Source of the DNA: an uncultured Bacteroidales bacterium
GTDB taxonomy: Bacteria > Bacteroidota > Bacteroidia > Bacteroidales > Marinilabiliaceae
Length of the DNA: 53,986 nt
Assembly: GCA_937892255.1 (NCBI GenBank)
Contig: CALAUL010000013.1
Coordinates: forward strand, 1-53,986
Direction: 5' to 3'
The notes below the pieces were generated by a model. That model saw only the letters and a program-made list of their open reading frames with translations. It had not been told where the DNA came from and did not search any database. Every line of letters starts with the position of its first letter. Position 1 is the stretch's first letter. Position numbers and translations under genes: made by a program. Shown here piece after piece: positions 35,491-44,687 of the stretch.

Positions 35491-36225
35491 CTACCATGTT
35501 CGCAACGAATATTCTTTTATCTCTTTTTCGTACTGTGCCTCTTTCCCATCTACATATTTATTGACCAACGCATGGAATGCCGGACTATGATTGGGCTCTA
35601 TGATGTGACAAAGTTCGTGTATTATTACGAAGTCTATCAGTCTATCGGGCAATCTGACGATATGAATATTCAGGCAAATACGTCCACGTGTTGAACAACT
35701 GCCCCATTGTGACTTCATGTTTCTAAAGTCTATTTTCGTAAAATCGACACCTATCGTTGCTGCCCATAGTCGTATTTTGTCGGGTAAGAATTTTTGTGCT
35801 TCATTTTTCATCACGCGGCATAAGACTTTACGTACATACTCTTGCAGTTCTGCTGTTTCGACATTTATATCTGCCGGATAATGAACAATGATATCTTCTC
35901 CGTTTATCTTCGAGAAAAATTTGTCTTTATATAAGAGGGAAGGTTTCATTACTAATCTGTGGCAATATGTACAAAACTCAACATCGGGCGTAAAGATGGT
36001 AAGTTGCTGTCTGTGTCGTTTTTGAAAAGTTTCTATTTGTCTTAAGACTTCATCTCTATGTTCGTTTAGGAATGACATCACGTATTTCATTGACATTCGG
36101 GGGTGTTTGACGACACGGACTCTGCCATCGTACAATATCTTAATTTTCAACACTCGGCATTGCTTGGTCTCATAGACTTCGACTTCGCCAAGTCTTTCGA
36201 TATTTATCGAGTACGAACACGCCAT
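35491..36225 (-). CDS. YgjP-like (M48/SprT-type) metallopeptidase-fold protein
   Basis: 244 residues, cytoplasmic. The zinc motif is His203-Glu204-His207 in IIHELCHIIEPNHS, with His213 as likely third ligand, and the family block MKSQWGSCSTRGRICLN lies at 170-186. This is the YgjP-like domain (old DUF45). The family was long called a peptidase; the E. coli member has been reported as a UTP pyrophosphohydrolase. It begins 6 bases after the C45-type gene and is last of a three-gene operon; the grouping gives no clear functional link. Confidence 0.9.
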   Translation of the reverse strand: MACSYSINIERLGEVEVYETKQCRVLKIKILYDGRVRVVKHPRMSMKYVMSFLNEHRDEVLRQIETFQKRHRQQLTIFTPDVEFCTYCHRLVMKPSLLYKDKFFSKINGEDIIVHYPADINVETAELQEYVRKVLCRVMKNEAQKFLPDKIRLWAATIGVDFTKIDFRNMKSQWGSCSTRGRICLNIHIVRLPDRLIDFVIIHELCHIIEPNHSPAFHALVNKYVDGKEAQYEKEIKEYSLRTW

Positions 36226-36231
36226 AACATC

Positions 36232-37632
36232 TCACTGTTTTTTGTTCTCGCCATAATATTTTATTGCCATGCTATCTGCTGCTATTGTCATGCTCGGCAT
36301 GGTTATTCCGCCTTGCACGCCTTGTTGCTCCATCACGGCTCTCAAGTCATAACAAACATATTCGCCCAATTGCCATGGCGATGTCGAGACCCACAACTGC
36401 AAATTGTCCGGATTGAAGACTACGCTATGGTGACTGATAAACTGACACAAAGCCTCCTCCGAACCTACGGGCAATGCCTTGTCGTTAGCATCTTTGTAAT
36501 CACGCAATATAGCTACTGCCGTCGGCACATCTATGGCTCCGGTTCTTTTTATAAGTTGCTCGGTGCGTTGGAGTCGTCTTTCGCTCACTACATACGGTTC
36601 GGCTCTACGCATCGAAATACTTCGATAATGGTTAGTCAAGGCTATGCTTCCATTATCTGATATTATGACAGACATTTTGTCCGGCGACTTCTCTATCACG
36701 GCTGTTTTGCGTTCTTTGGCTGAACATACGAATATCTGTTCACTGACAAATGTCTCTGTCTGTTCGGCTATGGCCACGGCTTCGTCAATCGACGAGGCAT
36801 ATTGCACTATCTGACGTGCCAAGATAGAGACCGGTGTACGACCTTCTATGTTGAGAGGTCCTTCTGCTGCATTGAGCGTAACGGTCAGACCCTCCATATT
36901 CATGCCACTCACGACGCCCATCATGGCTGGCCAACTAACCGAAACGAAAGGTATTCCCTCTGTAGGATTTACAAAGACGACCATTTTATGACGGGCGAAG
37001 TCCTCGCCAAAGAAGAAGTCAAAGTTACGTCCGACGAGCATCAAGGAATCGGCACTCTGCCCGTCCCAGACAGCAAAGGCCGTACACCCTACCAACATAT
37101 AACGTTGCATGGCATGTCCGATGTCGTGCGCTCCGTGATAGTTAAGCTGACGTGCATAGGCGGCTCCTACAAGTTCGTCATAGTCGGACGAACAGACTTG
37201 CGACATGTTATAAACTTCGCTGCAAATCTCATCGGGGATATAGTCGTCGATATTACGATTTGAGAACATCACCATTCGACGCAGAAATCCTAAATATAAT
37301 TCGGACGGAATGATAGATTGTATTCGTTCTATAAATGTTCGTTCTTGATACTGTATAAGTTCCTTTGCCAATGCTCCATAAGCCGCACCACGCTCTTCCG
37401 GACGTCCCTCAAGATACATCTCCCACAGCCCATGTTCGTTTTGTCGCAACATGCTGCCGTTGTATTCTCTGAGTCCATCTACATTCTTTATTTGTGTAGT
37501 GTCAATTTGCACTTGCTCTGTCGGTATTTTGTACTCCACGCTCGAACCGACGACATACACGAAAAGTATTGCTACAACGAGCAATCCGAGCAAACTTGCA
37601 ACCGCAAAGACTATGGCTTTAATTATCTTCAT
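36232..37632 (-). CDS. C45-family Ntn hydrolase / acyltransferase-like, membrane-anchored
   Basis: 466 residues. Residues 7-29 form a membrane segment (uncleaved anchor or signal). The C45 (acyl-CoA:6-aminopenicillanate acyltransferase-like) core starts near 60; the predicted autocatalytic nucleophile is Cys183 in LVGCTAFAVWDG, followed by the typical LVGRNFDFFFG and MEGLTVTLNAAEG blocks. Such enzymes self-cleave before the Cys and hydrolyse or transfer amides. Its start overlaps the end of the flavin oxidoreductase gene by 14 bases, suggesting translational coupling and a shared pathway, perhaps of a lipid or polyene. Substrate unknown. Confidence 0.83.
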   Translation of the reverse strand: MKIIKAIVFAVASLLGLLVVAILFVYVVGSSVEYKIPTEQVQIDTTQIKNVDGLREYNGSMLRQNEHGLWEMYLEGRPEERGAAYGALAKELIQYQERTFIERIQSIIPSELYLGFLRRMVMFSNRNIDDYIPDEICSEVYNMSQVCSSDYDELVGAAYARQLNYHGAHDIGHAMQRYMLVGCTAFAVWDGQSADSLMLVGRNFDFFFGEDFARHKMVVFVNPTEGIPFVSVSWPAMMGVVSGMNMEGLTVTLNAAEGPLNIEGRTPVSILARQIVQYASSIDEAVAIAEQTETFVSEQIFVCSAKERKTAVIEKSPDKMSVIISDNGSIALTNHYRSISMRRAEPYVVSERRLQRTEQLIKRTGAIDVPTAVAILRDYKDANDKALPVGSEEALCQFISHHSVVFNPDNLQLWVSTSPWQLGEYVCYDLRAVMEQQGVQGGITMPSMTIAADSMAIKYYGENKKQ

Positions 37633-39118
37633 TTGCTGTAATTCGTTTGGCTAAATATTCATTTCCAAGCAGTTCTGCACAGGTGATAGTTGCCGTCATT
37701 GTCACTCCTATAATACCATGAACGTAGAGCGACTGCCCGGAGAGTAGCAGGTTGGGCACCTTTGTGCGAACCGAAAACATCGTCGGCAAAGGGTTAACAC
37801 TGTTTTTCATTATGCCGTAAGCTGTGCCGTCAGGTGTCCCGGTATAGTCGCGATATGTCAGCGGAGACGAGGCTCCTATATAAGATATATATTCTCGTAT
37901 AGATGGGTAATAACGTTCATAGCGTCTCAGACATGCCTCTGTCAAGTCCTTTTTCCACTTTTCGTATTCATCGCCTCGCCGCATTGGCATACTGTCTGCC
38001 CAGCCGGCAAGCTGACTTTTATAGACGGGAATGTGCAACATCATTGTCTCTGTCCACTCTTTGCTGCTGTCCGGCTGTTCGCACACCATCATACTCCATT
38101 CTCCTCGCAACACTTTTTCCTCTGTGCTCCATGTGTCATTTGAGAGATGAATGAAGGTGTTAGTATTCTCGAAACGCTTGGAACGAGGCTTAAGTCCTAT
38201 ATAGACAGTGAAAACTCCATAAGTATTTTTCAGTTCGTTCAGACGCGTTCGGTATGCTTTTTTTATAGGCAGTCCGTGGTCCAAAATGTCAAAAGTGCAT
38301 TTCGGATGCAACGTAGATATATATGTATCGGCACAAATGCATTCGCCATCATCAAGTTTGGCGAAAGTTATCTTCCCGTCTTCCATTGCAAGACGACAGA
38401 CACCATTGCCAACGACAAATTCACCACCGCAAGCCTTTATTCTCTCGGCAAGAGCATCGGCAAGAGTCTGCGTTCCTCCCAAAATTTTATAAGCTCCTTC
38501 TATATTCGTGCCGACAACCATCGCATACACATAGAACGCCGAGGTCTCCTTTTCGCCTCCGTAGAGCACCGAACTTCCTGCCAAGATACCTCTCAAATCT
38601 GGATTCGTGACATGTGAAGCTATCACTTCGTTGACCGAGACAGACATATATTGACTATAGTTGTCAAGACTTATCTGTCCTTTTTTCAGAAGTTCCACGG
38701 AGATAGAGTCCTTCACCGCCATGACGAGGTCTATAAAACGTTGGATACCATCTCGTTCTTCGGGGAAATAGCTTGCAAGTTGCTCTACGAAACGCTCTCT
38801 TCCCAACGCCAGACGATATTCCCTGCCACAGATATTGATGACTTCAAAAGCGTCGCTATCGAGACGGAGCAACTCCACCTTGTCTTCCACACCGAAATAA
38901 CGAAGATATTGACGCATTATCTGCCCTTCATCAAGACTGCCCACATAATGCACTCCGGTATCAAAGCTATATCCCTTACGCACAAAAGATTGCAGACAGC
39001 CGCCTACAATCTTATACCGTTCAACGACACACACCCGACGCCCTTCATTGGCAAGCATGAATCCACAGGCCAAACCACTGAGCCCGCTACCTATAACTAT
39101 GACATCATAACGTTTCAT
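37619..39118 (-). CDS. CrtI/RetSat-like FAD-dependent oxidoreductase
   Basis: 499 residues of the phytoene desaturase / retinol saturase-like group. The FAD-binding motif is at 9-20 (IGSGLSGLACG), then VVERYKIVGGCLQSF, and the C-terminal GQSLYVHGIIGVTMTA that closes the FAD site. These enzymes isomerise, saturate or desaturate polyene lipids. It heads the operon with the C45-type and YgjP-like genes, under a promoter only five bases before the ATG. No carotenoid genes (phytoene synthase) are nearby, so a lipid other than carotene is likely. Confidence 0.9.
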   Translation of the reverse strand: MKRYDVIVIGSGLSGLACGFMLANEGRRVCVVERYKIVGGCLQSFVRKGYSFDTGVHYVGSLDEGQIMRQYLRYFGVEDKVELLRLDSDAFEVINICGREYRLALGRERFVEQLASYFPEERDGIQRFIDLVMAVKDSISVELLKKGQISLDNYSQYMSVSVNEVIASHVTNPDLRGILAGSSVLYGGEKETSAFYVYAMVVGTNIEGAYKILGGTQTLADALAERIKACGGEFVVGNGVCRLAMEDGKITFAKLDDGECICADTYISTLHPKCTFDILDHGLPIKKAYRTRLNELKNTYGVFTVYIGLKPRSKRFENTNTFIHLSNDTWSTEEKVLRGEWSMMVCEQPDSSKEWTETMMLHIPVYKSQLAGWADSMPMRRGDEYEKWKKDLTEACLRRYERYYPSIREYISYIGASSPLTYRDYTGTPDGTAYGIMKNSVNPLPTMFSVRTKVPNLLLSGQSLYVHGIIGVTMTATITCAELLGNEYLAKRITANEDN

Positions 39119-39418
39119 GGTTGCAAATGTAAAAGAAACAGATTAAATTTCACTATCGAAGGACATAGTTTGATTGCAAATGTCGTTGGATATCTGAAAC
39201 ATGTACAAAAAAGCTTTGCACCAATGTTTCCCCTTGAAAAGGACTTAACCCGTAGAGCCAATAAAATTTCAACCCCAATATCATCTTTCCCGTATTACTG
39301 CCCGTACACCTCCTTTCTTTTTGGGTGTGTTGCGAGTTGGAGGTGAGTGCTTCAATCTCATGCCTCCTACTCGCTTTTCTTTATGTTTTGGTTTCCTTTA
39401 TCTTTTGCATACTCTTTT
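39119..39418. other. Intergenic region with the promoter of the oxidoreductase operon
   Basis: 300 bases between the end of the long exporter operon and the oxidoreductase gene, both on the minus strand. It holds the -7 box at 39124-39131. An imperfect CACCTCC/GGAGGTG pair near 39308-39345 could be a weak terminator for the upstream operon. Nothing else was recognised. Confidence 0.5.
39124..39131 (-). promoter_or_regulatory. -7 promoter box TACATTTG
   Basis: Exact TAnnTTTG on the minus strand, five bases before the ATG at 39118, the same layout as at position 124. Confidence 0.6.
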
Positions 39419-41356
39419 CTATCTCCATTCGACAACGCCTACGCTGTCTATTCTAAATGGTCGTTCGTCCCAACCGCGTGTGTGGTTGCTTAGCCACAGC
39501 AGTGTCCCCGATGGTATGTCTTCATATCGCAAACTATTGTCGTCGGCCACTTTGCGACCCGCCGAAAGCCACTTTTCCCCATTCCAATATCGCAACTCAT
39601 ATTCGTTGCCGGGACATACGTCATTGTCGTCGCTACGTGGCACAACTCGCACAAACGAGACTCTCTCGGCTCCGTGCATATCCATGCCGACCCAATTCCC
39701 GTCTGGCTCCGTTGTCTCAAAGTTTGTCAACAATCCTTTGTCAAACGCATTTCGTATCGCTATGCTGTCTGCCCATTCGCATGCAATAGGCGTACCCGAT
39801 AATTCGTTTTGCTCGGAGTCAAAAAATGCCAACTCCGCTATGCTGCCATAAGTCCCGTCGGCCGACATGTAGCGCCAATAACGTCGTTCGTGCTCCGCCG
39901 TTATCTCCATTTTGTCCGCAATGACCGTTGTGTCTATTGTACAGACTGTTATGGCGTCCGAAAAGTCTTTTTTGCCGGCACATTGTATTTTTGTGCCCAA
40001 TATTCGTCTGCGTTTTTCGACGACATTTGCCGATTCGTAATATTTCCTTCTGATGGTTACGTCTCGCAGGTTTTCGTTGTCACACGTTATGTACTCTATT
40101 TCTCCGTCGGCATGGAGTACGAACGGGTCGCTTATCACGTGCAGTCCGTATGCGTCATAACTCATGGCGATGTAAAGGACATTTCGGCCTATTTTCGTGA
40201 AGTTCGCCGTGGCTCCGTCGGTCGTTCCGTAATCGACAACGCTCCATATTTCATTGCGTCCGTTGAAAACCGCTATGTAGCAATACTTGTCTTTCAAGGC
40301 ACATTCCGGCTTCAACTTTATCGTTATATCCGACGTCCTCGTATACTTTTCCGTAACGTCTGTTTCGCACAATGGAAACGGATACGGATATTTCGCATCG
40401 CCTCTGTATTCCAGTCGTTTAGGATTTATTGCGAATGTCTTGCGATATACTTTCGGAAATCGCTCGTAGGGGAAGAATTTATGTCCCGGAACGGTCGACA
40501 AATCCCACGCCGACGGCAGTTGCCAACCTCTGTCTGTCATTACGGTATGCCACGTATGCCCGGCTCTGAATCGTCCGTAATAAGGCGTATAATCCACAAC
40601 TGTCGGTATGCCGACACTGCGATATGTCGCAACTATCAGATTTATATAATCCGAACAGTGTCCGAATGTCATTCGTGACATTGTCGATACGCTCAACAGC
40701 GGGTATCCGCCGTCTCGGTACAATCCATTGCGTGTCACCTCCTTAAGCATCTCATTTCGAACCAAATCTTCTACTCGGTATATCGTATTATACATCACGC
40801 TTTCTTCTGTTTCGCTCACTTTCTGCAGAGTGTCGGCAAACATCTTTGGCAACGTGTCTCTCCAACAGTCAAATTCCTGACACTCTTCTACTTTGTACGG
40901 CAACAGCCATTCGCAAAATTCTTCAAATGTCAGATGTTGCGCCCATTCCCGATTCTTCCATTGGACAAAGGCGTTATCGATGCTGTAAATGAGGTAATCG
41001 GCTGTTATTTTCTTTGTGTCAATTGTCTTTTTCAGCGTCCCGATGTCGTTTTGCTTGATTTGCGACAATGTGTCTATCTGCTCGTCGATGCTCATGTCTG
41101 ACGTGATGATTTTCAACGCTTTATCATAATATTCGTTTATCTTGTCCGACGCATACGAATAATGTCCCGGCATGTTGGATATCAAGAACTCGGCTGCGGC
41201 TCTCTTTTCCGGCTCGTTTTGATAATGCTCCAAAACTTTTTCCAGTTCTTCTCTGTTTTGTCCCGCGTGCGACAATGCTTCTTCCAACATCGTTTTGCTT
41301 CGATGACATGAAACCGTTGTCAATATTGCAAAAAAGAGTATTGCTATGTATCTCAT
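39419..41356 (-). CDS. Transglutaminase-like lipoprotein with C-terminal carbohydrate-binding-like domain
   Basis: 645 residues from the ATG at 41356, chosen because it gives a signal peptide and a lipobox with Cys17 (TTVSC). Residues 20-215 are helical. Residues 225-300 are a transglutaminase-like core with Cys234 in FGHCSDY, His267 in AGHTWH and Asp284 in AWDLS. Later residues hold beta domains; 500-640 resembles an F5/8-type discoidin fold (IRVV-like strands and WNGEKW). It is last in the operon and overlaps the previous gene by 4 bases. Transglutaminase-like enzymes cleave or join amide bonds, so it may process or cross-link an exported product. Substrate unknown. Confidence 0.85.
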   Translation of the reverse strand: MRYIAILFFAILTTVSCHRSKTMLEEALSHAGQNREELEKVLEHYQNEPEKRAAAEFLISNMPGHYSYASDKINEYYDKALKIITSDMSIDEQIDTLSQIKQNDIGTLKKTIDTKKITADYLIYSIDNAFVQWKNREWAQHLTFEEFCEWLLPYKVEECQEFDCWRDTLPKMFADTLQKVSETEESVMYNTIYRVEDLVRNEMLKEVTRNGLYRDGGYPLLSVSTMSRMTFGHCSDYINLIVATYRSVGIPTVVDYTPYYGRFRAGHTWHTVMTDRGWQLPSAWDLSTVPGHKFFPYERFPKVYRKTFAINPKRLEYRGDAKYPYPFPLCETDVTEKYTRTSDITIKLKPECALKDKYCYIAVFNGRNEIWSVVDYGTTDGATANFTKIGRNVLYIAMSYDAYGLHVISDPFVLHADGEIEYITCDNENLRDVTIRRKYYESANVVEKRRRILGTKIQCAGKKDFSDAITVCTIDTTVIADKMEITAEHERRYWRYMSADGTYGSIAELAFFDSEQNELSGTPIACEWADSIAIRNAFDKGLLTNFETTEPDGNWVGMDMHGAERVSFVRVVPRSDDNDVCPGNEYELRYWNGEKWLSAGRKVADDNSLRYEDIPSGTLLWLSNHTRGWDERPFRIDSVGVVEWR

Positions 41357-42564
41357 TTTCTTTCTTTTATATAGTTGACAACTCCGCTTTTCTGCAACAC
41401 GAATGGCGTACATATCGGCACAAGACTCTCTCCGTCATATCCATAAATCTGGTATTTCACGTCTCTTCCCATTTTACTGAAATGCGCTTTTTCGCCCGTC
41501 ATAACTCCAAAATCGACAATGACCCAATCCGTCTCTTTCCCTTCTTTTCCGTACACTTCTGCGGCAATGTAGACGTATTTGTCTTTTATCGTTTGAGCCA
41601 TGCTTTTGTCTATCGGTATTTCCAAATTCGATGTCAGGAAATACTTGTCGGTAACGTCCGTTTTGCACAGGTCGAACGGATATGTGTATTTGGTCTCTTG
41701 TCGGTATTTCAAACGTTTCTCATTCATTGCGAATGTATTACGATATACTTTGGGGCATTTGTCGTATGGGAAAAATCCGTAACTCTCTTCGTCCGAAATG
41801 TCGTTGGCAATGGGTTCTTCTATGCCTTTGCTCGACATGATGACCGGCCACTGCGTTGCTGTCTTGTATTTCACATCGACTGTCATTGTCGTCGTAATGC
41901 GGTCTCCCAAAGCATTTTCGTCGAGTACTGCCGGAACGCCGACGCTCCGACATGCCGCGACCAAAAGCTGTGAGTAATAGCTCGTTGCAGACGGTTTCTT
42001 CTCTTTCATCGACGCTATGTTTGTCAACGTTTTTCGTCCCGACTCGTCTATCTGATAACCGTATTCTTCGCGTAACGTCTTTCGGATTTCTTCCATGACT
42101 TTGGTTGCCGTGTTGTGTTCATCGTCATCTGACGGCATTTGCGCAATGCGTTCTGTCAGAACTTTTGACAAGGTCTCGCTCCAAGGTTCTACGTGTTGCG
42201 TCTCGACAACTCTATACGGAAGTATCCATTCCAGATACTCGTCAAACGACAAATGACGGGCCCATGGCTTGTTTTTCCACAGACTGTATGTCTTGTCCAC
42301 AACGTCTATAAGATATTCAGAAGTAATCACTTGCGCATCTGTCTTTGCCTTGCCTTGATGTTCTCCTTGATGCGCAGGCATATTGTTTATTAGAAATTCA
42401 GCGATTAAAAGTTTTTCAGGATTATCTTGATAACGTCCAAGGACTTCTTCCAACTGACCGTGATTCTCTCCCGCCAAATCCAATGCCATTTGCAATCGGT
42501 TCTGACAACAGCAAAAGGTAGTACAGAACAAAAAGAATACGATAAAGTTCTTTCTCATACTCAT
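41353..42564 (-). CDS. Transglutaminase-like paralog lacking catalytic residues
   Basis: 403 residues, probably a lipoprotein (Cys at 18-20). It aligns with the first 400 residues of the next protein: QMALDLAGENHGQLEEVLG near 25-43, WARHLSFDEYLEWILPY, and CPKVYRNTFAMNEKRLKYR. At the catalytic core, Cys234 of the neighbour aligns with Thr194, and His267/His270 with Thr237/Pro240; the Asp region (254-255) is kept. It also lacks the C-terminal discoidin-like part. It therefore looks like a pseudoenzyme partner or inhibitor rather than a gene in decay, since the frame is open and coupled (4-base overlap). Confidence 0.83.
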   Translation of the reverse strand: MSMRKNFIVFFLFCTTFCCCQNRLQMALDLAGENHGQLEEVLGRYQDNPEKLLIAEFLINNMPAHQGEHQGKAKTDAQVITSEYLIDVVDKTYSLWKNKPWARHLSFDEYLEWILPYRVVETQHVEPWSETLSKVLTERIAQMPSDDDEHNTATKVMEEIRKTLREEYGYQIDESGRKTLTNIASMKEKKPSATSYYSQLLVAACRSVGVPAVLDENALGDRITTTMTVDVKYKTATQWPVIMSSKGIEEPIANDISDEESYGFFPYDKCPKVYRNTFAMNEKRLKYRQETKYTYPFDLCKTDVTDKYFLTSNLEIPIDKSMAQTIKDKYVYIAAEVYGKEGKETDWVIVDFGVMTGEKAHFSKMGRDVKYQIYGYDGESLVPICTPFVLQKSGVVNYIKERK

Positions 42565-42622
42565 CTAAATTTTCCTCAAATTAAATTTTTGCATCAAACG
42601 TCTTCTTTATGTGGTATTTCGT

Positions 42623-43984
42623 CTAATTATCATATTCCCAAACAGAGTCAACTCCATTCTTATAGAACTCGAATATTTTTATCTTGTGTATCAGTTCATA
42701 TTTTGCCACCACCAAAGAAGACTCAGCATGCACCCAATCGAGACGAGCCTGATCCAATTCCACACGAGTGGCTTTACCACTGTTAAACTTCGTTTTGACC
42801 ATGTCATACGTCATATTAGAAGCCGACTCAACACTCTGACAACTTGTATATTTGCTTCTTGCCACAAGAACATTGTTGTAAGCCTGCTCTATAGCTTTCA
42901 ATAGATTTTTCTTTTCAATGTCAAGCTGTAACTCCGATTGCTGATGTTGAAGCTCTGCAGAACGCACAGAATTACGAGACGAAAATGCATTAAACATAGG
43001 AATGCTTAACGATAAATTCACCGACTGAGAGAAATTATTACGCATCTGCTCTGAGAAAACAGCATTTTGAATTCCGTCTGTTTTGTAATAATTACTGCCT
43101 ATCGAAGCGTTTAACGTAAGTGTCGGATAGAAAGAACTCCGAGCTATATCAATCTGCTTTTCTGCACTCGCTACTCGCAACTCCGCCACTTTGATTTCCG
43201 GACGTTCTTTCAATGCAATATTAAAAACTTCGTTCGGATTTTCTATCACTTGGAATTCAACGTCCCCATTAGGCGATGCCACACAAAAGCTATCTTTCGA
43301 AACTTCCAACAACTGACAAAGATCAAACAAACTCAACTCATAATCGTTAATCGACGACACATAAGTCGCTGAGTCTTGAACCACGACAGACCATGCGCTA
43401 ACCTCATCAACATGCGAACGACGTCCAAGTTCTACCTGACGTTTAATCAACAAATATTGCGAACGGCTCAATTCTAAATGTGACAAATTAACCTGTCTTA
43501 ATTCGTCCGCTAATAGAACATTGAGATACAACGTTATAATATTTAACACCAAATCATTTTTATAGCTTTCCTGTTCATTTTTTGCTATATCGAAATTAAT
43601 CTTGTTCTGTTCTATCTGGTTTTTACGGTAAAAACCTTGAAACAAAACGGCACTGGCTCCTACATTAAATGATGTGTTTGACGTATTACTCTGATCGTAA
43701 GTGTTTAACGATGTCAAAGACCTTCCGAAACCAAACGATTGATTCACGTTCCCGGACACAGTCGGCAACAAATTCATCTTTGCATTATTCAACGCAACTT
43801 CCTTTTGTCGGGTGGCAACATCATAATATTTAATGGTCAGGTTGTTATTAACGGCGTATTCTATACACTGTTTTAACGTCCAAAAACGTTGATTCTCGGA
43901 CTGTCCTTTTACATCAAATATCATTAGCGACAACAGGACGAAAAAGAACCATTTTCGCAATGTGAGATACAATATTCGTTGCAT
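42623..43984 (-). CDS. TolC-like outer-membrane efflux channel
   Basis: 453 residues with a signal peptide ending near VKGQ (residue 28). The outer-membrane efflux (OEP) pattern is clear: WTLKQCIEYAVNNNLTIK at the mature N-terminus, two long coiled-coil hairpins (about 55-200 and 270-430) and paired beta segments such as GFGRSLTSL and SLSIPMFNAF. It should form the outer-membrane exit for the operon's exporter, together with the HlyD-like adaptor. It starts one base after the ATPase stop codon. Confidence 0.93.
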   Translation of the reverse strand: MQRILYLTLRKWFFFVLLSLMIFDVKGQSENQRFWTLKQCIEYAVNNNLTIKYYDVATRQKEVALNNAKMNLLPTVSGNVNQSFGFGRSLTSLNTYDQSNTSNTSFNVGASAVLFQGFYRKNQIEQNKINFDIAKNEQESYKNDLVLNIITLYLNVLLADELRQVNLSHLELSRSQYLLIKRQVELGRRSHVDEVSAWSVVVQDSATYVSSINDYELSLFDLCQLLEVSKDSFCVASPNGDVEFQVIENPNEVFNIALKERPEIKVAELRVASAEKQIDIARSSFYPTLTLNASIGSNYYKTDGIQNAVFSEQMRNNFSQSVNLSLSIPMFNAFSSRNSVRSAELQHQQSELQLDIEKKNLLKAIEQAYNNVLVARSKYTSCQSVESASNMTYDMVKTKFNSGKATRVELDQARLDWVHAESSLVVAKYELIHKIKIFEFYKNGVDSVWEYDN

Positions 43985-43985
43985 A

Positions 43986-44687
43986 TTACTTCGTCTCGAA
44001 ATACGTGTTCAATACCGCTACAGCCTCGCCGTTCTTGTTGTCGATGTCTTTAAGTATCTGTCCATTCTCCATTAGCAATATACGACTCGAAACGTCTACT
44101 ATATGGTCAAGATTGTGACTTGAAATAAGCGTCGTTGTTCCTTTCTGCTGGTTGAACTCCATCAAGATGCGCTTTATCTCTATCTGCGACGACGGGTCGA
44201 GGAAGTTAAACGGCTCATCGAGAATGATGATGTCAGGCTCTGCAAGGAATGCCGCTATAATGCCTATCTTCTGCTTGTTGCCCGATGAGAAGTTGCGGAT
44301 ATATTTCTTCTGTCCAAGTATTTCGCCATTCATGAACTTCTCGAAGCGCACAAGACGTCGATCCACCTCACTACGATCAAGTCCTCGCACTTCACCATGG
44401 AAATAAAAGTACTCCTCAGGTGTCAAGAATTCTATAAGGAAACCGTTGTCAACGTATGCCGCCGTCATGCTCTTCCAGTCCTCGCTCTTGGCTACGTTGA
44501 GTCCGTGATTCAACACTTCGCCCGTAGTAGCCTGGTAGAGGTCCAACGCCAAACGAAAAAGCGTCGTCTTACCTGCTCCGTTGTTGCCGACAAGTCCTAC
44601 CGACTCGCCTTTGGCAATGTGCAAATTTGCGATATTAACTGCTTCCTTTTCTCCGAATTTCTTTGTAAGATTATTAATTTGTATCAT
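43986..44687 (-). CDS. ABC transporter ATPase (CcmA/drug-type)
   Basis: 233 residues with Walker A GNNGAGKT at about 36-43, Q-loop region around AAYVDNGF, signature NFSSGNKQK at 134-142, Walker B IIILDEP and an intact H-loop His (LISSHN). It groups with ABC-2 type exporters rather than MacB ATPases. No ABC-2 permease lies beside it; the partial membrane protein at the right edge (53085) is the best candidate partner. Its start overlaps the TPR gene by 14 bases. Confidence 0.92.
   Translation of the reverse strand: MIQINNLTKKFGEKEAVNIANLHIAKGESVGLVGNNGAGKTTLFRLALDLYQATTGEVLNHGLNVAKSEDWKSMTAAYVDNGFLIEFLTPEEYFYFHGEVRGLDRSEVDRRLVRFEKFMNGEILGQKKYIRNFSSGNKQKIGIIAAFLAEPDIIILDEPFNFLDPSSQIEIKRILMEFNQQKGTTTLISSHNLDHIVDVSSRILLMENGQILKDIDNKNGEAVAVLNTYFETK

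Noticed and set aside
38651..39346. A 231-codon plus-strand frame opposite the flavin oxidoreductase
   Set aside because: The minus strand holds a full FAD-binding protein with its own promoter.
39809..40678. A 289-codon plus-strand frame antisense to the transglutaminase-like gene
   Set aside because: It runs through a clearly coding minus-strand gene, has no family pattern and is rich in Arg, Tyr and Cys as expected of a shadow frame.
41275..41973. A 232-codon plus-strand frame antisense to the start of the transglutaminase pair
   Set aside because: Same reasons; the opposite strand encodes paralogous lipoproteins with conserved blocks.
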